A DNA stretch of 64,000 nucleotides, taken from Streptacidiphilus jeojiense (GTDB taxonomy: Bacteria > Actinomycetota > Actinomycetes > Streptomycetales > Streptomycetaceae). This document shows positions 51,182 through 59,886 of the stretch, in pieces. A model generated the notes under the pieces. It was not told the DNA's origin and made no database searches. It saw only the letters and a program-made list of their open reading frames with translations. How positions within the stretch are numbered: the first letter of the stretch is position 1; each line of letters starts with the position of its first letter. The stretch spans positions 73,272 to 137,271 of the forward strand of contig NZ_JOEH01000025.1 in NCBI RefSeq assembly GCF_000719095.1, in the 5' to 3' direction. A program made the translations under genes and the position numbers.

Positions 51182-52393
51182 ATGGCAAACATCCGTAGTA
51201 GCGCGGCAACCGCGGTTCTCGCTCTCGCTCTGCCGCTGTCGCTGTCGTTGGCCGGGACGGCGCAGGCCGCGTCCTCCCCGTCCACGGTCCCGTCGTCCGT
51301 CACCGCCTCGGCGGCGGCCTCCACCGCGCCGGTGTTCCGAGCCGTCCTTCCCCGGCCCACCGGCCGGTACGAAGCCGGCGTCGACATCATGCACGTGGTG
51401 GACTGGAACCGGCCCGATCCCTGGGTGCCGTCGGCCGGTCCGCGCCAGTTGATGGTCTCGATGTTCTACCCGGCCCAACCGCGTACCGGTGAACCCGCCC
51501 CCTACATGACCCTCGGCGAGGCGGCAGCATTCATCCAGACCAGGGTGCCGCCGGGCAGCGGCATTCAGCCGCAGCAGCTGGCCGGCGCCAGGACCTACGC
51601 CTTCAGCGGCGCACGGGCCGTGCACGGGAGGTTTCCGCTGGTCGTGCTCTCGCCCGGCTTCGAGAACCCGCGCAACGTCATGACGAGCCTGGCCACTGAT
51701 CTGGCCAGTCACGGCTACGTGGTCGCGCTGGTGGACCACACCTACGAGGACAGCGGGACGACGTTCCCCGACGGGCAGACGCTGACCTGCGCCATCTGCG
51801 ACAGCGGGCCGCTGCCGGGGCAGGAGTCGGTCCCCGACAGCCGGGCCCGGGACGTCTCCTTCGTCCTGGACCAGCTCACCGGCCGGCACCCGGCCTGGGC
51901 CCGGGCCGGAATGATCGACCCGGAGCGCATCGGCATGGCCGGCCACTCGATCGGCGGAGCCTCCGTCGTCTCCACCATGGCTGCCGACCCGCGGGTGCGC
52001 GCCGGTGTGAACCTGGACGGCACGTTCCTTGCGCCCGTCCCGGCCGGCGGGCTCGGTGGCCGCCCGTTCCTGATGCTCGGCACCCAGATCGATCACAACG
52101 TCGGCGGCTCCGACCCGACCTGGGGGCAGGCCTGGGCGGCTCTGAACGGCCCCAAGCTCTGGCTGACCGTCGCCGGGACCGTGCACACCAGCTTCACCGA
52201 CATTCCCATCCTGGCCTCGGAGGCGAACATCCCCATTCCCGGTGCGCAGATCTCGTCGACGCGCGCCATGCAGATCACCCGCGAGTACGTCGACGCGTTC
52301 TTCGACCAGACCTTGAAGGGGGTTCCGCAGCGTCTGCTCGAAGGGCCGTCGGCGACCAACCCCGAGGTCTCCTTCCAGGGCCTGGAACCGTAG
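51182..52393 (+). CDS. Secreted lipase/PAF-acetylhydrolase-like alpha/beta hydrolase
   Basis: 403 residues. Sec signal about 1-30 ('AATAVLALALPLSLSLAGTAQA'-type, ends AQA). 'QLMVSMFYPAQP', 'FPLVVLSPGFENPRNV' and 'GHSIGGASV' (nucleophile Ser) fit the PAF-AH/streptomycete lipase group; the base His is in 'GTVHTSFTD'. A Cys pair ('LTCAICDSG') may be bridged. Likely a secreted esterase. ATG 51182 has a poor SD, but fits the signal peptide. A perfect hairpin follows the stop. Confidence 0.87.
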   Translation: MANIRSSAATAVLALALPLSLSLAGTAQAASSPSTVPSSVTASAAASTAPVFRAVLPRPTGRYEAGVDIMHVVDWNRPDPWVPSAGPRQLMVSMFYPAQPRTGEPAPYMTLGEAAAFIQTRVPPGSGIQPQQLAGARTYAFSGARAVHGRFPLVVLSPGFENPRNVMTSLATDLASHGYVVALVDHTYEDSGTTFPDGQTLTCAICDSGPLPGQESVPDSRARDVSFVLDQLTGRHPAWARAGMIDPERIGMAGHSIGGASVVSTMAADPRVRAGVNLDGTFLAPVPAGGLGGRPFLMLGTQIDHNVGGSDPTWGQAWAALNGPKLWLTVAGTVHTSFTDIPILASEANIPIPGAQISSTRAMQITREYVDAFFDQTLKGVPQRLLEGPSATNPEVSFQGLEP

Positions 52394-52419
52394 GACCACA
52401 CCGACCGGCGCGTCACGCA

Positions 52420-52450
52420 GGCAACCCCGGCCGCGGTGGCCGGGGTTGCC
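52420..52450. terminator. Bidirectional perfect hairpin
   Basis: GGCAACCCCGGCC and GGCCGGGGTTGCC, 13 perfect pairs with a 5-base loop, between convergent lipase-like and P47-like genes. Confidence 0.85.
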
Positions 52451-52476
52451 CGAGGTGCCGGGACGCTGATGGGAGG

Positions 52477-54033
52477 TCAGCTGCTGAAGGGCGTGCCGCC
52501 CAGCTGCAGGCCGCCGTTGAGGACGACGGTGGTGAGCTTGAACTCCGTGGAGTTCGCCCAGGTGATCGGCGTGGTCGCGCCGTCGACCAGGGCGTTCACG
52601 CTGGGCAGCGCGTCCGGGACGGAGCCCGCGATCCACTCGGGGATCTGCTCCAGCACCGCGGCGATCGCCGAGACCACCCCGCCGCAGAGCAGGGCGACCA
52701 GGATCCGGCAGACCACCCGCTCGACGGCCACCGCCACGCCGCTGACGACGGCGCCGATCACCGCGAGGATGATGTCGGCGACGGCCTCGGTGATGGTGAC
52801 CCAGGTCGCCACGGTGTACCAGGTCTTCTCGTCGGTCGCCTGGACCTGCTGCCAGGTCAGCGACTGGGTGCCGTCGTCCTTGGTGCCCAGCTCCACCGTG
52901 GAGTAGTAGGTGACCTCGCAGTAGGCGTCGATGCCGGGCGAGATCGGGGTGTGGATGTAGGCGTAGGTCTCCATGACGTCGCCGTTCAGCGTCATCTTGT
53001 AGGTGGTGCAGTTGGGCGTGTAGTTGATGGCGCCGACCTTGACCGCGTCCAGGTTGAAGCTGGAGGTGGACAGGATCTGGGTGTCGTCGTTGGCGAGCAC
53101 GAAGGTGCCGGTCGGGGCGTTGGGGAACTCGGCCGGCAGCGACGGCAGCGCCATCTTGGTCATGAAGCGTTCCTGGGACATGTTGAAGCTGGCCCGGGCG
53201 CCGTCGGGGATCGCCCCCGCGGCGATCTCCTGGACGGCGCCGTGGTCGGACCGGTTCTCGGTCATGCACAGCACGCCCAGCAGTGCGTCGCTGATCGAGG
53301 CGTTGTCGATGTAGGCGTAGTTGGTCTGGGTCGGGTTGAGCCAGGAGAAGTCCCCGCTGGCCTCGTCGATGCCCAGGTCCACGGTGGCGAAGACATGGGC
53401 GAAGGAGTCGAGGTTGGCGTTGAACCACTGGGCCAGCAGCTGCTCCAGCACGTTCTTGGTCGAGTCGGTCATCGGCGGCGAGTCGTAGGTCACGTCGGAG
53501 ACGGTGACCACCGGGTCGTCCTGCGATCCGCCGGTGCTGCGCACCACGAGGTCGTTCGGGGTCACCCCGGCGACCGGCGGCTGGGGCAGGTAGACCAGCT
53601 TGACCTCGACGAAGGCGATCCCGCCGTCGATCGGCTTGGTCATGCCGTTGTAGACCAGGGTCGCGGTGAAGGGGATGTGCATCCGGACGATCGAACCCGA
53701 CCCGCCGGTGGTCAGCGACCAGGTGCCGAAGGTGCCGGTGGCGTCGATCTCCGGGTTGAAGTCGCCGGCCGGCAGCTTGCCCGACCAGGTGGTGGGCGAG
53801 CTCTTCTTGACGGCGATGGCGTTGTTCACGTCCGGCAGCGGGATCGCGTAGACGGTGTCCCAGCCGTTGGTGTTGTAGGGGACGGAGCTGGTCGCGGTCG
53901 CGCCCAGCAGCTTGGAGCTGCGGACGGCGCGGGTGCCCTGGGGGCGGTGCTCCAGTCCGGCCTTGGCGTGCTCGACGGAGATGCGCAGGACCTTGTCCTC
54001 GTCGATGTGCGGGAGGTAGTGCTGGGTGGCCAC
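52477..54033 (-). CDS. TULIP/P47-like protein A
   Basis: 518 residues. After a ~55-residue N-terminal extension comes 'NGWDTVYAIPLPDVNNAI', the opening motif of Clostridium P47 and related TULIP (lipid-binding beta-barrel) proteins. Beta-rich sequence follows ('GTFGTWSLTTGGSGSIVRM', 'INYTPNCTTYKMTLNGDVM'), then a hydrophobic stretch about 425-480, and a tail 'STEFKLTTVVLNGGLQL' that matches the tail of protein B. No signal peptide. In clostridia P47 sits with OrfX proteins beside neurotoxin genes; here there is no toxin gene. GTG 54033 has AAGGAGG upstream. It lies 94 bases downstream of protein B. Confidence 0.82.
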   Translation of the reverse strand: MATQHYLPHIDEDKVLRISVEHAKAGLEHRPQGTRAVRSSKLLGATATSSVPYNTNGWDTVYAIPLPDVNNAIAVKKSSPTTWSGKLPAGDFNPEIDATGTFGTWSLTTGGSGSIVRMHIPFTATLVYNGMTKPIDGGIAFVEVKLVYLPQPPVAGVTPNDLVVRSTGGSQDDPVVTVSDVTYDSPPMTDSTKNVLEQLLAQWFNANLDSFAHVFATVDLGIDEASGDFSWLNPTQTNYAYIDNASISDALLGVLCMTENRSDHGAVQEIAAGAIPDGARASFNMSQERFMTKMALPSLPAEFPNAPTGTFVLANDDTQILSTSSFNLDAVKVGAINYTPNCTTYKMTLNGDVMETYAYIHTPISPGIDAYCEVTYYSTVELGTKDDGTQSLTWQQVQATDEKTWYTVATWVTITEAVADIILAVIGAVVSGVAVAVERVVCRILVALLCGGVVSAIAAVLEQIPEWIAGSVPDALPSVNALVDGATTPITWANSTEFKLTTVVLNGGLQLGGTPFSS

Positions 54034-54127
54034 GACGGCCTCCTTCTGGTGGTGAGGTGTGATGACGGTGGCGCAGGATGGCGCGAGGTGACGCGACGTC
54101 ACCTGCGGTGGAGCGGGCCGGCCCGGT

Positions 54128-55417
54128 TCAGGCGGCGTTGCCGCTGAGCAGCAGGGCGCCGTCGAGACGGGCCGAGGTGACGGCGAACTGCCGCATGCCC
54201 TGCCAGGCGACGGTCTGCGCGGCGATGTTGGCCAGTCCGACGGAGCCCAGCCGGCTGCTCAGGTCGGAGGACAGGCTGTCGCTGATCACGCTGACCACGA
54301 CCTGGGTGACGGCCTCGGCGAAGATGCCGCCTGCCAGGTACCACCACGGGATGTGGGTGGTGTGGCCGGAACGGGAGTTGGGATCGCCGGCGAAGGAGAT
54401 CCGCTGGGTGGCCGGGTCGAAGCGGAGCGGGTACTGGCTGGTGATCCACCAGTCCATGGAGATCTCCGCCTTGAGGTCGCAGTTCCCGTTGACCGACATG
54501 GCCAGCGAGCCGCCGACCACGCCGATCTTGAGCGAGGTCACATTGGGCGTGTACCAGATCGCGCCCGCCTTGACCTGGGAGCAGCCGAAGCTGTGCGCGG
54601 CCGTGATCAGGTGCCGGCCGGCGTCGTAGCCGAAGCAGCCGGCGTTGGAGCCGCCGCCGAAGGCCTGCGGCAGGACCGGGGCGACCACGTCGGCCAGGAA
54701 CACGTCCTGCGAGATGGCGAACGCCGCGTTGCCGCCGCCGGCGAAGAGCTCCGGGTCCACGCTGTGCTGCAGTTGCGAGGTGTCCCGAGCGGTGAGGGTG
54801 CTCAGGATCGCCAGGTACGCACCGCCGCCGACGACCTCCTGGTAGACGTAGGCGCTGCGGACCGGGGTGAGCCAGCTGTTCGCCGAGGGCGGCACCAGGT
54901 TCACCGAGGCGAACACGTAGGAGACGGCGGCGGCGTCGGCGGCCAGCGCCTGGGCCACTGCGTCCAGTACCAGCCGGGTACCGACCGGACCCAGCGCGGC
55001 GCTGACGGCCGCGGGCGCGTTGAAGGCGACCGGGGTGACCGCGCCCGGTTGCGGCGTGTCCCCGAACTGGGCCGCCTTGTGCAGGGCGAACACCAGGTTC
55101 TGGGCGTTTCCGGCGGCCGCCGGCAGCAGGTCGAGGGACACGTCCACGACCGTGTCGGCCCCGGCCACGTCGATCGGCTTCCCACCTGCCGCCTGGATGG
55201 TGCCGGCGGTGAGCGGAACCTCCAGGCGGAGCAGGTTCCCGGAGCCTCCCTGGACAATTCTCCAGGCTCCGAAAATTCCCTGGAGCGTGTACGTACCAGA
55301 AAGCGTCTGGCCGCTTACCTTGAATTCTTGGATCAGCTTGGAGCGATTTGCTTCGAGTGACTTGTTGACCTCGTCGACCGACAGTGCGGTGACCGTGTCC
55401 CACCCGTAGATGTTCAT
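54128..55417 (-). CDS. TULIP/P47-like protein B
   Basis: 429 residues, close to the usual P47 length. It begins 'MNIYGWDTVTALSVDEVNKS', almost the textbook P47 start, then 'IFGAWRIVQGGSGNLLRLEV' (parallel to 'TFGTWSLTTGGSGSIVRM' in protein A) and 'IWYTPNVTSLKIGVVGG'. The tail 'RQFAVTSARLDGALLLSG' aligns with that of protein A, so the two are paralogues. No signal peptide; a hydrophobic region at about 365-390. ATG 55417 has GGGGGAGT upstream. First gene of the pair. Lipid or hydrophobic-ligand binding is the family expectation. Confidence 0.84.
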   Translation of the reverse strand: MNIYGWDTVTALSVDEVNKSLEANRSKLIQEFKVSGQTLSGTYTLQGIFGAWRIVQGGSGNLLRLEVPLTAGTIQAAGGKPIDVAGADTVVDVSLDLLPAAAGNAQNLVFALHKAAQFGDTPQPGAVTPVAFNAPAAVSAALGPVGTRLVLDAVAQALAADAAAVSYVFASVNLVPPSANSWLTPVRSAYVYQEVVGGGAYLAILSTLTARDTSQLQHSVDPELFAGGGNAAFAISQDVFLADVVAPVLPQAFGGGSNAGCFGYDAGRHLITAAHSFGCSQVKAGAIWYTPNVTSLKIGVVGGSLAMSVNGNCDLKAEISMDWWITSQYPLRFDPATQRISFAGDPNSRSGHTTHIPWWYLAGGIFAEAVTQVVVSVISDSLSSDLSSRLGSVGLANIAAQTVAWQGMRQFAVTSARLDGALLLSGNAA

Positions 55418-55828
55418 GGACTCCCCCGAGTTCCCATGGAATTGCCGACGCTGCCGGGCTCGACCCACCCCCTGCCCATCGGCCTGCAGACCAGAGCGTA
55501 GCAGTGCCGCAGCCGGGCGCAAGTATTTCCGGAAAAGAATCTTCGGGGGCGTTCCGAAGCTCAAATGAATCTCATAAATCGACCTCAGAATTCCCATTCC
55601 GGAAATGATCAGAGGAGGTCGAGGCCATGATCACAAGTGCGATGGTATAGACGACTCCGCAGACCCGGATCGCGATCATTCGTCCATGGTCGGGAGGCGG
55701 AGTGGTGCGATAGATCGCCTGGAGAGTTCCATGCGGACCGACACGCGACAGACGCACGTCCGATCGGACGCAGGGTGACATGATGACCACGCAGAGCAAC
55801 CGTCCCTTGATCGTCCGGAAGGTCCCCC
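55418..55828. other. 411-base divergent intergenic region
   Basis: Separates the P47-like pair from the small secreted-protein gene. Noticeably more AT-rich (about 55520-55700) than its surroundings. It should hold both promoters. Frames crossing it are Arg-rich shadows without SD. It contains two TTCCGGAA palindromes (listed separately). Confidence 0.6.
55526..55604. repeat. Two TTCCGGAA palindromes in the P47-side promoter region
   Basis: TTTCCGGAAA (55526-55535) and TTCCGGAA (55597-55604), about 70 bases apart, both perfect palindromes in an AT-rich patch. They are operator candidates for the P47-like pair or the small secreted protein; no adjacent regulator gene is present. Confidence 0.45.
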
Positions 55829-56125
55829 GTGAAGAAGACACTGCTGCGTACCGCTGTTGCCGCCGCCGTCGCCATGGCCGCCATGGCCGGCTCCGCCCCC
55901 GCCTTCGCCGACGCGCAGTGGGGCGTCTCCACCTCCAGCACCACCTCGGACAGTGCCACCGTCGCGGCCGGCAGGTGGGGCGGGTTCGTGACCACCTCCT
56001 ACACGAGCTCCAGCAGCACGCACGTCTTCGGCCCCCTGGTCCACCACCACGACGGCTGCTACGCCGACTGGAACCGGCTGACCTGGCAGGCCGTCGACGC
56101 CTGCGACGACAGCTTCGACGCCTGA
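55829..56125 (+). CDS. Small secreted protein of unknown function
   Basis: 98 residues. Signal peptide about 1-28: 'KKTLLRTAVAAAVAMAAMAG', cleavage after AFA. The mature ~70 residues are Ser/Thr-rich, then 'FGPLVHHHDGCYADWNRLTW' and 'DACDDSFDA', with two Cys that could form one disulfide and a His cluster that could bind metal. No known family recognised. GTG 55829 has GGAAGG upstream. Divergent from the P47-like pair and followed by a strong terminator. Confidence 0.75.
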   Translation: MKKTLLRTAVAAAVAMAAMAGSAPAFADAQWGVSTSSTTSDSATVAAGRWGGFVTTSYTSSSSTHVFGPLVHHHDGCYADWNRLTWQAVDACDDSFDA

Positions 56126-56148
56126 CCCGTCCCCGCCCGGGCCGGCAA

Positions 56149-56186
56149 CCCGGTGGGACCGCTCGACACCGAGCGGCTCCACCGGG
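56149..56186. terminator. Bidirectional long hairpin
   Basis: Outer arms CCCGGTGG/CCACCGGG and inner arms CCGCTCG/CGAGCGG, 15 pairs with a two-base internal mismatch and an ACAC loop. It lies between convergent genes. Confidence 0.8.
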
Positions 56187-56215
56187 CGCCCCGCTCACAG
56201 AGCCAGATCGTGAGG

Positions 56216-57094
56216 TCAGCGTGCCAGCAGGTCCCGGATCGCTGCCGTGACCTCTTCCGGAGCCTCCTCGGCCATGAAGTGCCCCGCCTTCGTCAGGCGG
56301 TGGTCGAGGTCGGGTGCCCAAGCCCTCCACACCTGGACAGCGTCGTAGCCGAGTTGGGCTCCCCAGTCCTGCTGGACGACCGTGACGGGCATCGCGAGCT
56401 GTGATCCGGCATCGAGGTCCGCCCGGTCGTGGGCGACGTCGATATCCGCGGAGGCCCGGTAGTCGGCGACGATCGAGTCCACTGCGGCCGCACTGGCCCG
56501 CAGGTACTCGGCGCGCACCTGCTCCGGAATCGCGTCCGGGTCCTCGGCCCAGGCGTCCAGGAACGAACCGAAGAACGTGTCCGCACTGTTGGCGATCATC
56601 CTCTCCGGCAGGCCCGTCGGCTGCGCCATCAGGAACAGGTGGTACCCCACCGCCGCCGACACACCCTGCAGCACGTTCCACATGTCCAGCGTCGGCACGA
56701 CGTCGAGGATGCCCAGATGTGTGATCGTCTCCGGGTGGTCCAACCCGGCCCGGAACCCCACCAGGGCACCACGGTCGTGTCCGACCAGGGCGAACTGCTC
56801 ATGGCCGAGCCCTGCCATCAGGGACACGATGTCAGCGGCCATCGTCCGCTTCGAATAGACCTCCTCGTCCGCGGCCTCCGGCTTGTCGCTCGCCCCGTAG
56901 CCGCGCAGGTCGGGACAGACCACCGTGTGCTCGCCGGCCAACTGCTCGGCGACGTGGCGCCACATCAGGTGGGTCTGGGGAAAGCCGTGCAACAGTACGA
57001 CCGGACTGCCGCTGCCACCGATCGCGGCGGACAGGCTCACACTGCCCGAACCGGGCAGCAGGGTGTACGTGAAACCGGGGATCATGAGTGCCAC
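56216..57094 (-). CDS. Haloacetate-dehalogenase/epoxide-hydrolase-like alpha/beta hydrolase
   Basis: 292 residues. 'VVLLHGFPQTHLMWRHVAEQL', 'VVCPDLRGYGASDKP', nucleophile Asp in 'LVGHDRGALVGFR', and base His in 'KAGHFMAEEAP'. The GHDRGA elbow with Asp and 'ILDVVPTLDMW' resemble fluoroacetate dehalogenases. Real substrate unknown; an epoxide hydrolase is the alternative. GTG 57094 fits the SD AGAAGGA; ATG 57085 is the other option. Divergent from the BTAD regulator, 113 bases away. Confidence 0.87.
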   Translation of the reverse strand: MALMIPGFTYTLLPGSGSVSLSAAIGGSGSPVVLLHGFPQTHLMWRHVAEQLAGEHTVVCPDLRGYGASDKPEAADEEVYSKRTMAADIVSLMAGLGHEQFALVGHDRGALVGFRAGLDHPETITHLGILDVVPTLDMWNVLQGVSAAVGYHLFLMAQPTGLPERMIANSADTFFGSFLDAWAEDPDAIPEQVRAEYLRASAAAVDSIVADYRASADIDVAHDRADLDAGSQLAMPVTVVQQDWGAQLGYDAVQVWRAWAPDLDHRLTKAGHFMAEEAPEEVTAAIRDLLAR

Positions 57095-57207
57095 AACGGT
57101 CCTTCTCTCACTTCGGGCTGGCTGACCGCTCCACCGTGCACGACACCGATGAGCAGCCAATCAGTACGAGACCGCAGATCCGGGCCCACGCACCGAGGAT
57201 GGGGAGC

Positions 57208-59154
57208 ATGCGGATCGATGTGCTCGGTGCAGTGCAGGCATGGCGTGACGACGGCAGCCCGATCGACCTGGGCGGACCGCGGCATCGCGAGGTACTCGCG
57301 CGCCTGGTCGCTGCCGAAGGTCGGACGGTCACCACCGACACCCTCATCGACGACCTGTGGCCGCGGGCGACGGCCGGCTCCCTGGGGGCGCTGCGCACCT
57401 TCGTGGCCGCGCTTCGTCGCGCCATCGAACCCGACCGGCCGCCCCGCACACCGCCGCGCGTGCTGATCACGCAGGGACCCGGCTACGCACTGCACCTACC
57501 CCGCGGGGCCACGGACGTCGACCGGTTCCAGGACGCACTGGCCGAAGCCCGCCGTTGTCCCGATGGCGTCGTCGACCTTGGTGAAGCACTCGCCTCGTGG
57601 CGCGGTCCGGCCTACGCCGACCTGCCCGAGGCTGCATGGTCCCAGCGGGAGCGAACCCGGCTCCAGGAGTTGCGGCTGCAGGGCGTGGAACTGCGTGCGA
57701 GCATCCTCCTGGATTCCGGCAGGGGCGCCGACCTCGTCGCCGACCTCGGCGCGCACGTCGCCGAACACCCTTGGCGCGAACCGGCCTGGGGCCTGCTCGC
57801 GCGTGCCCTGTACCGGGACGGACGCCAGGCCGACGCCCTGGCCACACTCCGCCGTGCCCGCACGATGCTCGTGGAACAACTCGCGCTCGACCCCAGCCCT
57901 GATCTTCAACGGCTGGAGAAGGACATCCTCACCAGGTCCGCAGCCCTCGAACCGACCCGCGCACCGACCCGCGCACCGGCGCCCCGTCCCTGGCCGGGGA
58001 CCGGTGCCCGGCTGGGTCCGCGCACGACGATGGACCTGGCCCGCACACTCGCGCTCGTCGGCGGCGAGGCCCTGGTCTCCTCACGGCGCGATCGCCTCGC
58101 GGCGATCCGGGCGGCCGAACGAACGGGGGACCTCGCTCTGACCGCGCGGGTCATCGGTGCCTACGACGTACCGGCGCTGTGGAGCCGCGCCGATGATCCC
58201 GAGCAGTCCCGCGCCGTGGTGCAGGCCGCCGAGCGCGCCCTCACCGCGCTGGGGCCAGGCGGCCCCACCGACCTCAGATCCCGGCTGCTGGCCACCGTTG
58301 CCGTCGAGAGCCGCGGCGACGACGCCGGCGACACCGCACTCACCTGTGCACACGAGGCCGAGGCTCTGGCCCGCGGCCTCAACGACCCGGCGCTGCTGGC
58401 GTTCGCACTCAACGGAGTCTTCCTGCAGTCCTTCGCGCGCCCCGGCCTGGCAGCACAACGCGACACGATCGGAGCCGAACTCGTCTCGCTGTCCACCCGG
58501 CACGGGTTGCCGACCTTTGCCATTCTCGGCCGACTCGTACGCCTGCAATCCGCGTCCGCGCTCGGCGATCTCGGGACCGGCTCCGTGCACGCAGCCGCCG
58601 CGGAAGAGCTGGCCACCGCCCACGAGTCACCGCTGGTTCAGGTCCTGACCGCATGGTTCGGCGCGCGGGTTACCGCCGCCCGCAGCACGGAACCCGGCGG
58701 GCCGAGCCCCGCGGCCGCGGCGGCGGCATACCGAGCTGCCGACGACGCCCTCGCGACAGCCGGAATGCCGGGGCTCCACCACGGTCTGCTCCCAGTCGCC
58801 CTGCTCGGCCTGCGCCTGCTGCACGACCGCCCCGCCCCCACCGACTCCCGACTCGACTGGGGGCCGTACCTGCCGTGGGCCAGGCCCCTGGTACTCCTGG
58901 CCCAGGGCAGGCGGGAAGACGCTCGCGACTCCCTCGCTGCCACGCCCGAACCACCCCGCGATCACCTCCAGGAAGCCCTGTGGTGCCTGACCGCCCGCGC
59001 CGCCGCATGCCTCGACGAAGCCGAGATCGCCGTGCGCGCAGCAACTGCCTTGCGCGACGCCCGTGCCGAGCACGCCGGCGCCGCCAGCGGCATGCTCACC
59101 CTCGGCCCGGTGCAGGGCTACCTCGCCGAGGCCGAAGCGTGCGCCGCCGGATGA
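57208..59154 (+). CDS. BTAD/SARP-type transcriptional regulator
   Basis: 648 residues. OmpR-like winged helix about 1-90 ('MRIDVLGAVQAWRDDGSPID', 'RTVTTDTLIDDLWP'), BTAD domain about 95-245 ('DVDRFQDALAEAR', 'REPAWGLLARALYRDGRQADAL'), then a ~400-residue helical region without a visible NB-ARC or AAA motif. SARP proteins activate nearby, often biosynthetic, genes; here the divergent dehalogenase-like gene is the closest candidate. ATG 57208 follows GAGG by nine bases; ATG 57199 has no room for an SD. Confidence 0.87.
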   Translation: MRIDVLGAVQAWRDDGSPIDLGGPRHREVLARLVAAEGRTVTTDTLIDDLWPRATAGSLGALRTFVAALRRAIEPDRPPRTPPRVLITQGPGYALHLPRGATDVDRFQDALAEARRCPDGVVDLGEALASWRGPAYADLPEAAWSQRERTRLQELRLQGVELRASILLDSGRGADLVADLGAHVAEHPWREPAWGLLARALYRDGRQADALATLRRARTMLVEQLALDPSPDLQRLEKDILTRSAALEPTRAPTRAPAPRPWPGTGARLGPRTTMDLARTLALVGGEALVSSRRDRLAAIRAAERTGDLALTARVIGAYDVPALWSRADDPEQSRAVVQAAERALTALGPGGPTDLRSRLLATVAVESRGDDAGDTALTCAHEAEALARGLNDPALLAFALNGVFLQSFARPGLAAQRDTIGAELVSLSTRHGLPTFAILGRLVRLQSASALGDLGTGSVHAAAAEELATAHESPLVQVLTAWFGARVTAARSTEPGGPSPAAAAAAYRAADDALATAGMPGLHHGLLPVALLGLRLLHDRPAPTDSRLDWGPYLPWARPLVLLAQGRREDARDSLAATPEPPRDHLQEALWCLTARAAACLDEAEIAVRAATALRDARAEHAGAASGMLTLGPVQGYLAEAEACAAG

Positions 59155-59212
59155 GATCATGAACGGAGAATGTGACGACCCGACTGCCCTCCCCCAGGGA
59201 AGGATCACAAGA

Positions 59213-59869
59213 GTGAAGAAGTACATACTCTTCGATCATGACGGTGTTCTGGTGGATACCGAGTTCTGGTACTACCGAGCTGGAGAACGCGCCCTGGCGG
59301 ACATCGGCTTCACCCTGGACAAGGACCGATACCTCCGGGACATGGGCCGGGGATTGAGCACATGGACCCAGGCCAGGGCGGCAGGTGTCGACGAACGGAC
59401 CGTCAGCAGGCAGCGCGGGGTTCGCGATGACTACTACCAGGAGTATCTCCGCACGGAAGCCATCGAGATCGAGGGCGTCGTCGACACTCTCGCCGAACTG
59501 TCAAAATACGTCCGCATGGCCATCGTGACGACCGCGAAGCGTGCTGACTTCGATCTGATCCATGAAAAGCGGCAGATCAGGAAGTTCATGGACTTCGTCC
59601 TGGTCCGCGAGGACTACCAGCACTCCAAACCGCACCCGGAACCGTACCTCACCGGCCTGAAGCGCCTCGGGGCGACCAGGGAGGAGACACTGGTCGTGGA
59701 GGATTCGTCCAGGGGGCTGAACTCGGCCGTGGCAGCCGGCATCGACTGCGCCGTTGTCCACAACGACTTCACCAGGACGCACGACTTCTCGCGGGCCACC
59801 TATCGAATCGAAACCCTGAGGGAATTGAAGGACATCATCCTCGGACAGCCTTCCCCGACCTCGCATTGA
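59213..59869 (+). CDS. HAD-superfamily phosphatase (phosphoglycolate-phosphatase-like)
   Basis: 218 residues. Motif I 'LFDHDGVLVDTEFWYY' (DHDGV, second residue His where DxDG is D-x-D; both Asp present), motif II Thr in 'AIVTTAKRADFD', motif III Lys in 'QHSKPHPEPYL', motif IV 'VVEDSSRGLNSA'. Beta-phosphoglucomutase-like class. Codons such as TCA and AAA make it slightly less GC-biased than its neighbours. GTG 59213 follows GGAAGG; an earlier ATG (59159) has a poor SD. Substrate unknown. Convergent with the GNAT gene. Confidence 0.85.
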   Translation: MKKYILFDHDGVLVDTEFWYYRAGERALADIGFTLDKDRYLRDMGRGLSTWTQARAAGVDERTVSRQRGVRDDYYQEYLRTEAIEIEGVVDTLAELSKYVRMAIVTTAKRADFDLIHEKRQIRKFMDFVLVREDYQHSKPHPEPYLTGLKRLGATREETLVVEDSSRGLNSAVAAGIDCAVVHNDFTRTHDFSRATYRIETLRELKDIILGQPSPTSH

Positions 59870-59886
59870 ACAGGTCCGGGGAGACC

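Noticed and set aside
55418..55828. Possible coding frames in the gap between P47-like B and the small secreted protein
   Set aside because: Only short or Arg-rich frames without an SD; AT content and palindromes point to a regulatory region.
52477..56125. A botulinum-like toxin, NTNH or OrfX partner next to the P47-like genes
   Set aside because: No metalloprotease HExxH protein or OrfX-like frame is found near the pair; the flanking genes are an esterase and a dehalogenase-like enzyme.
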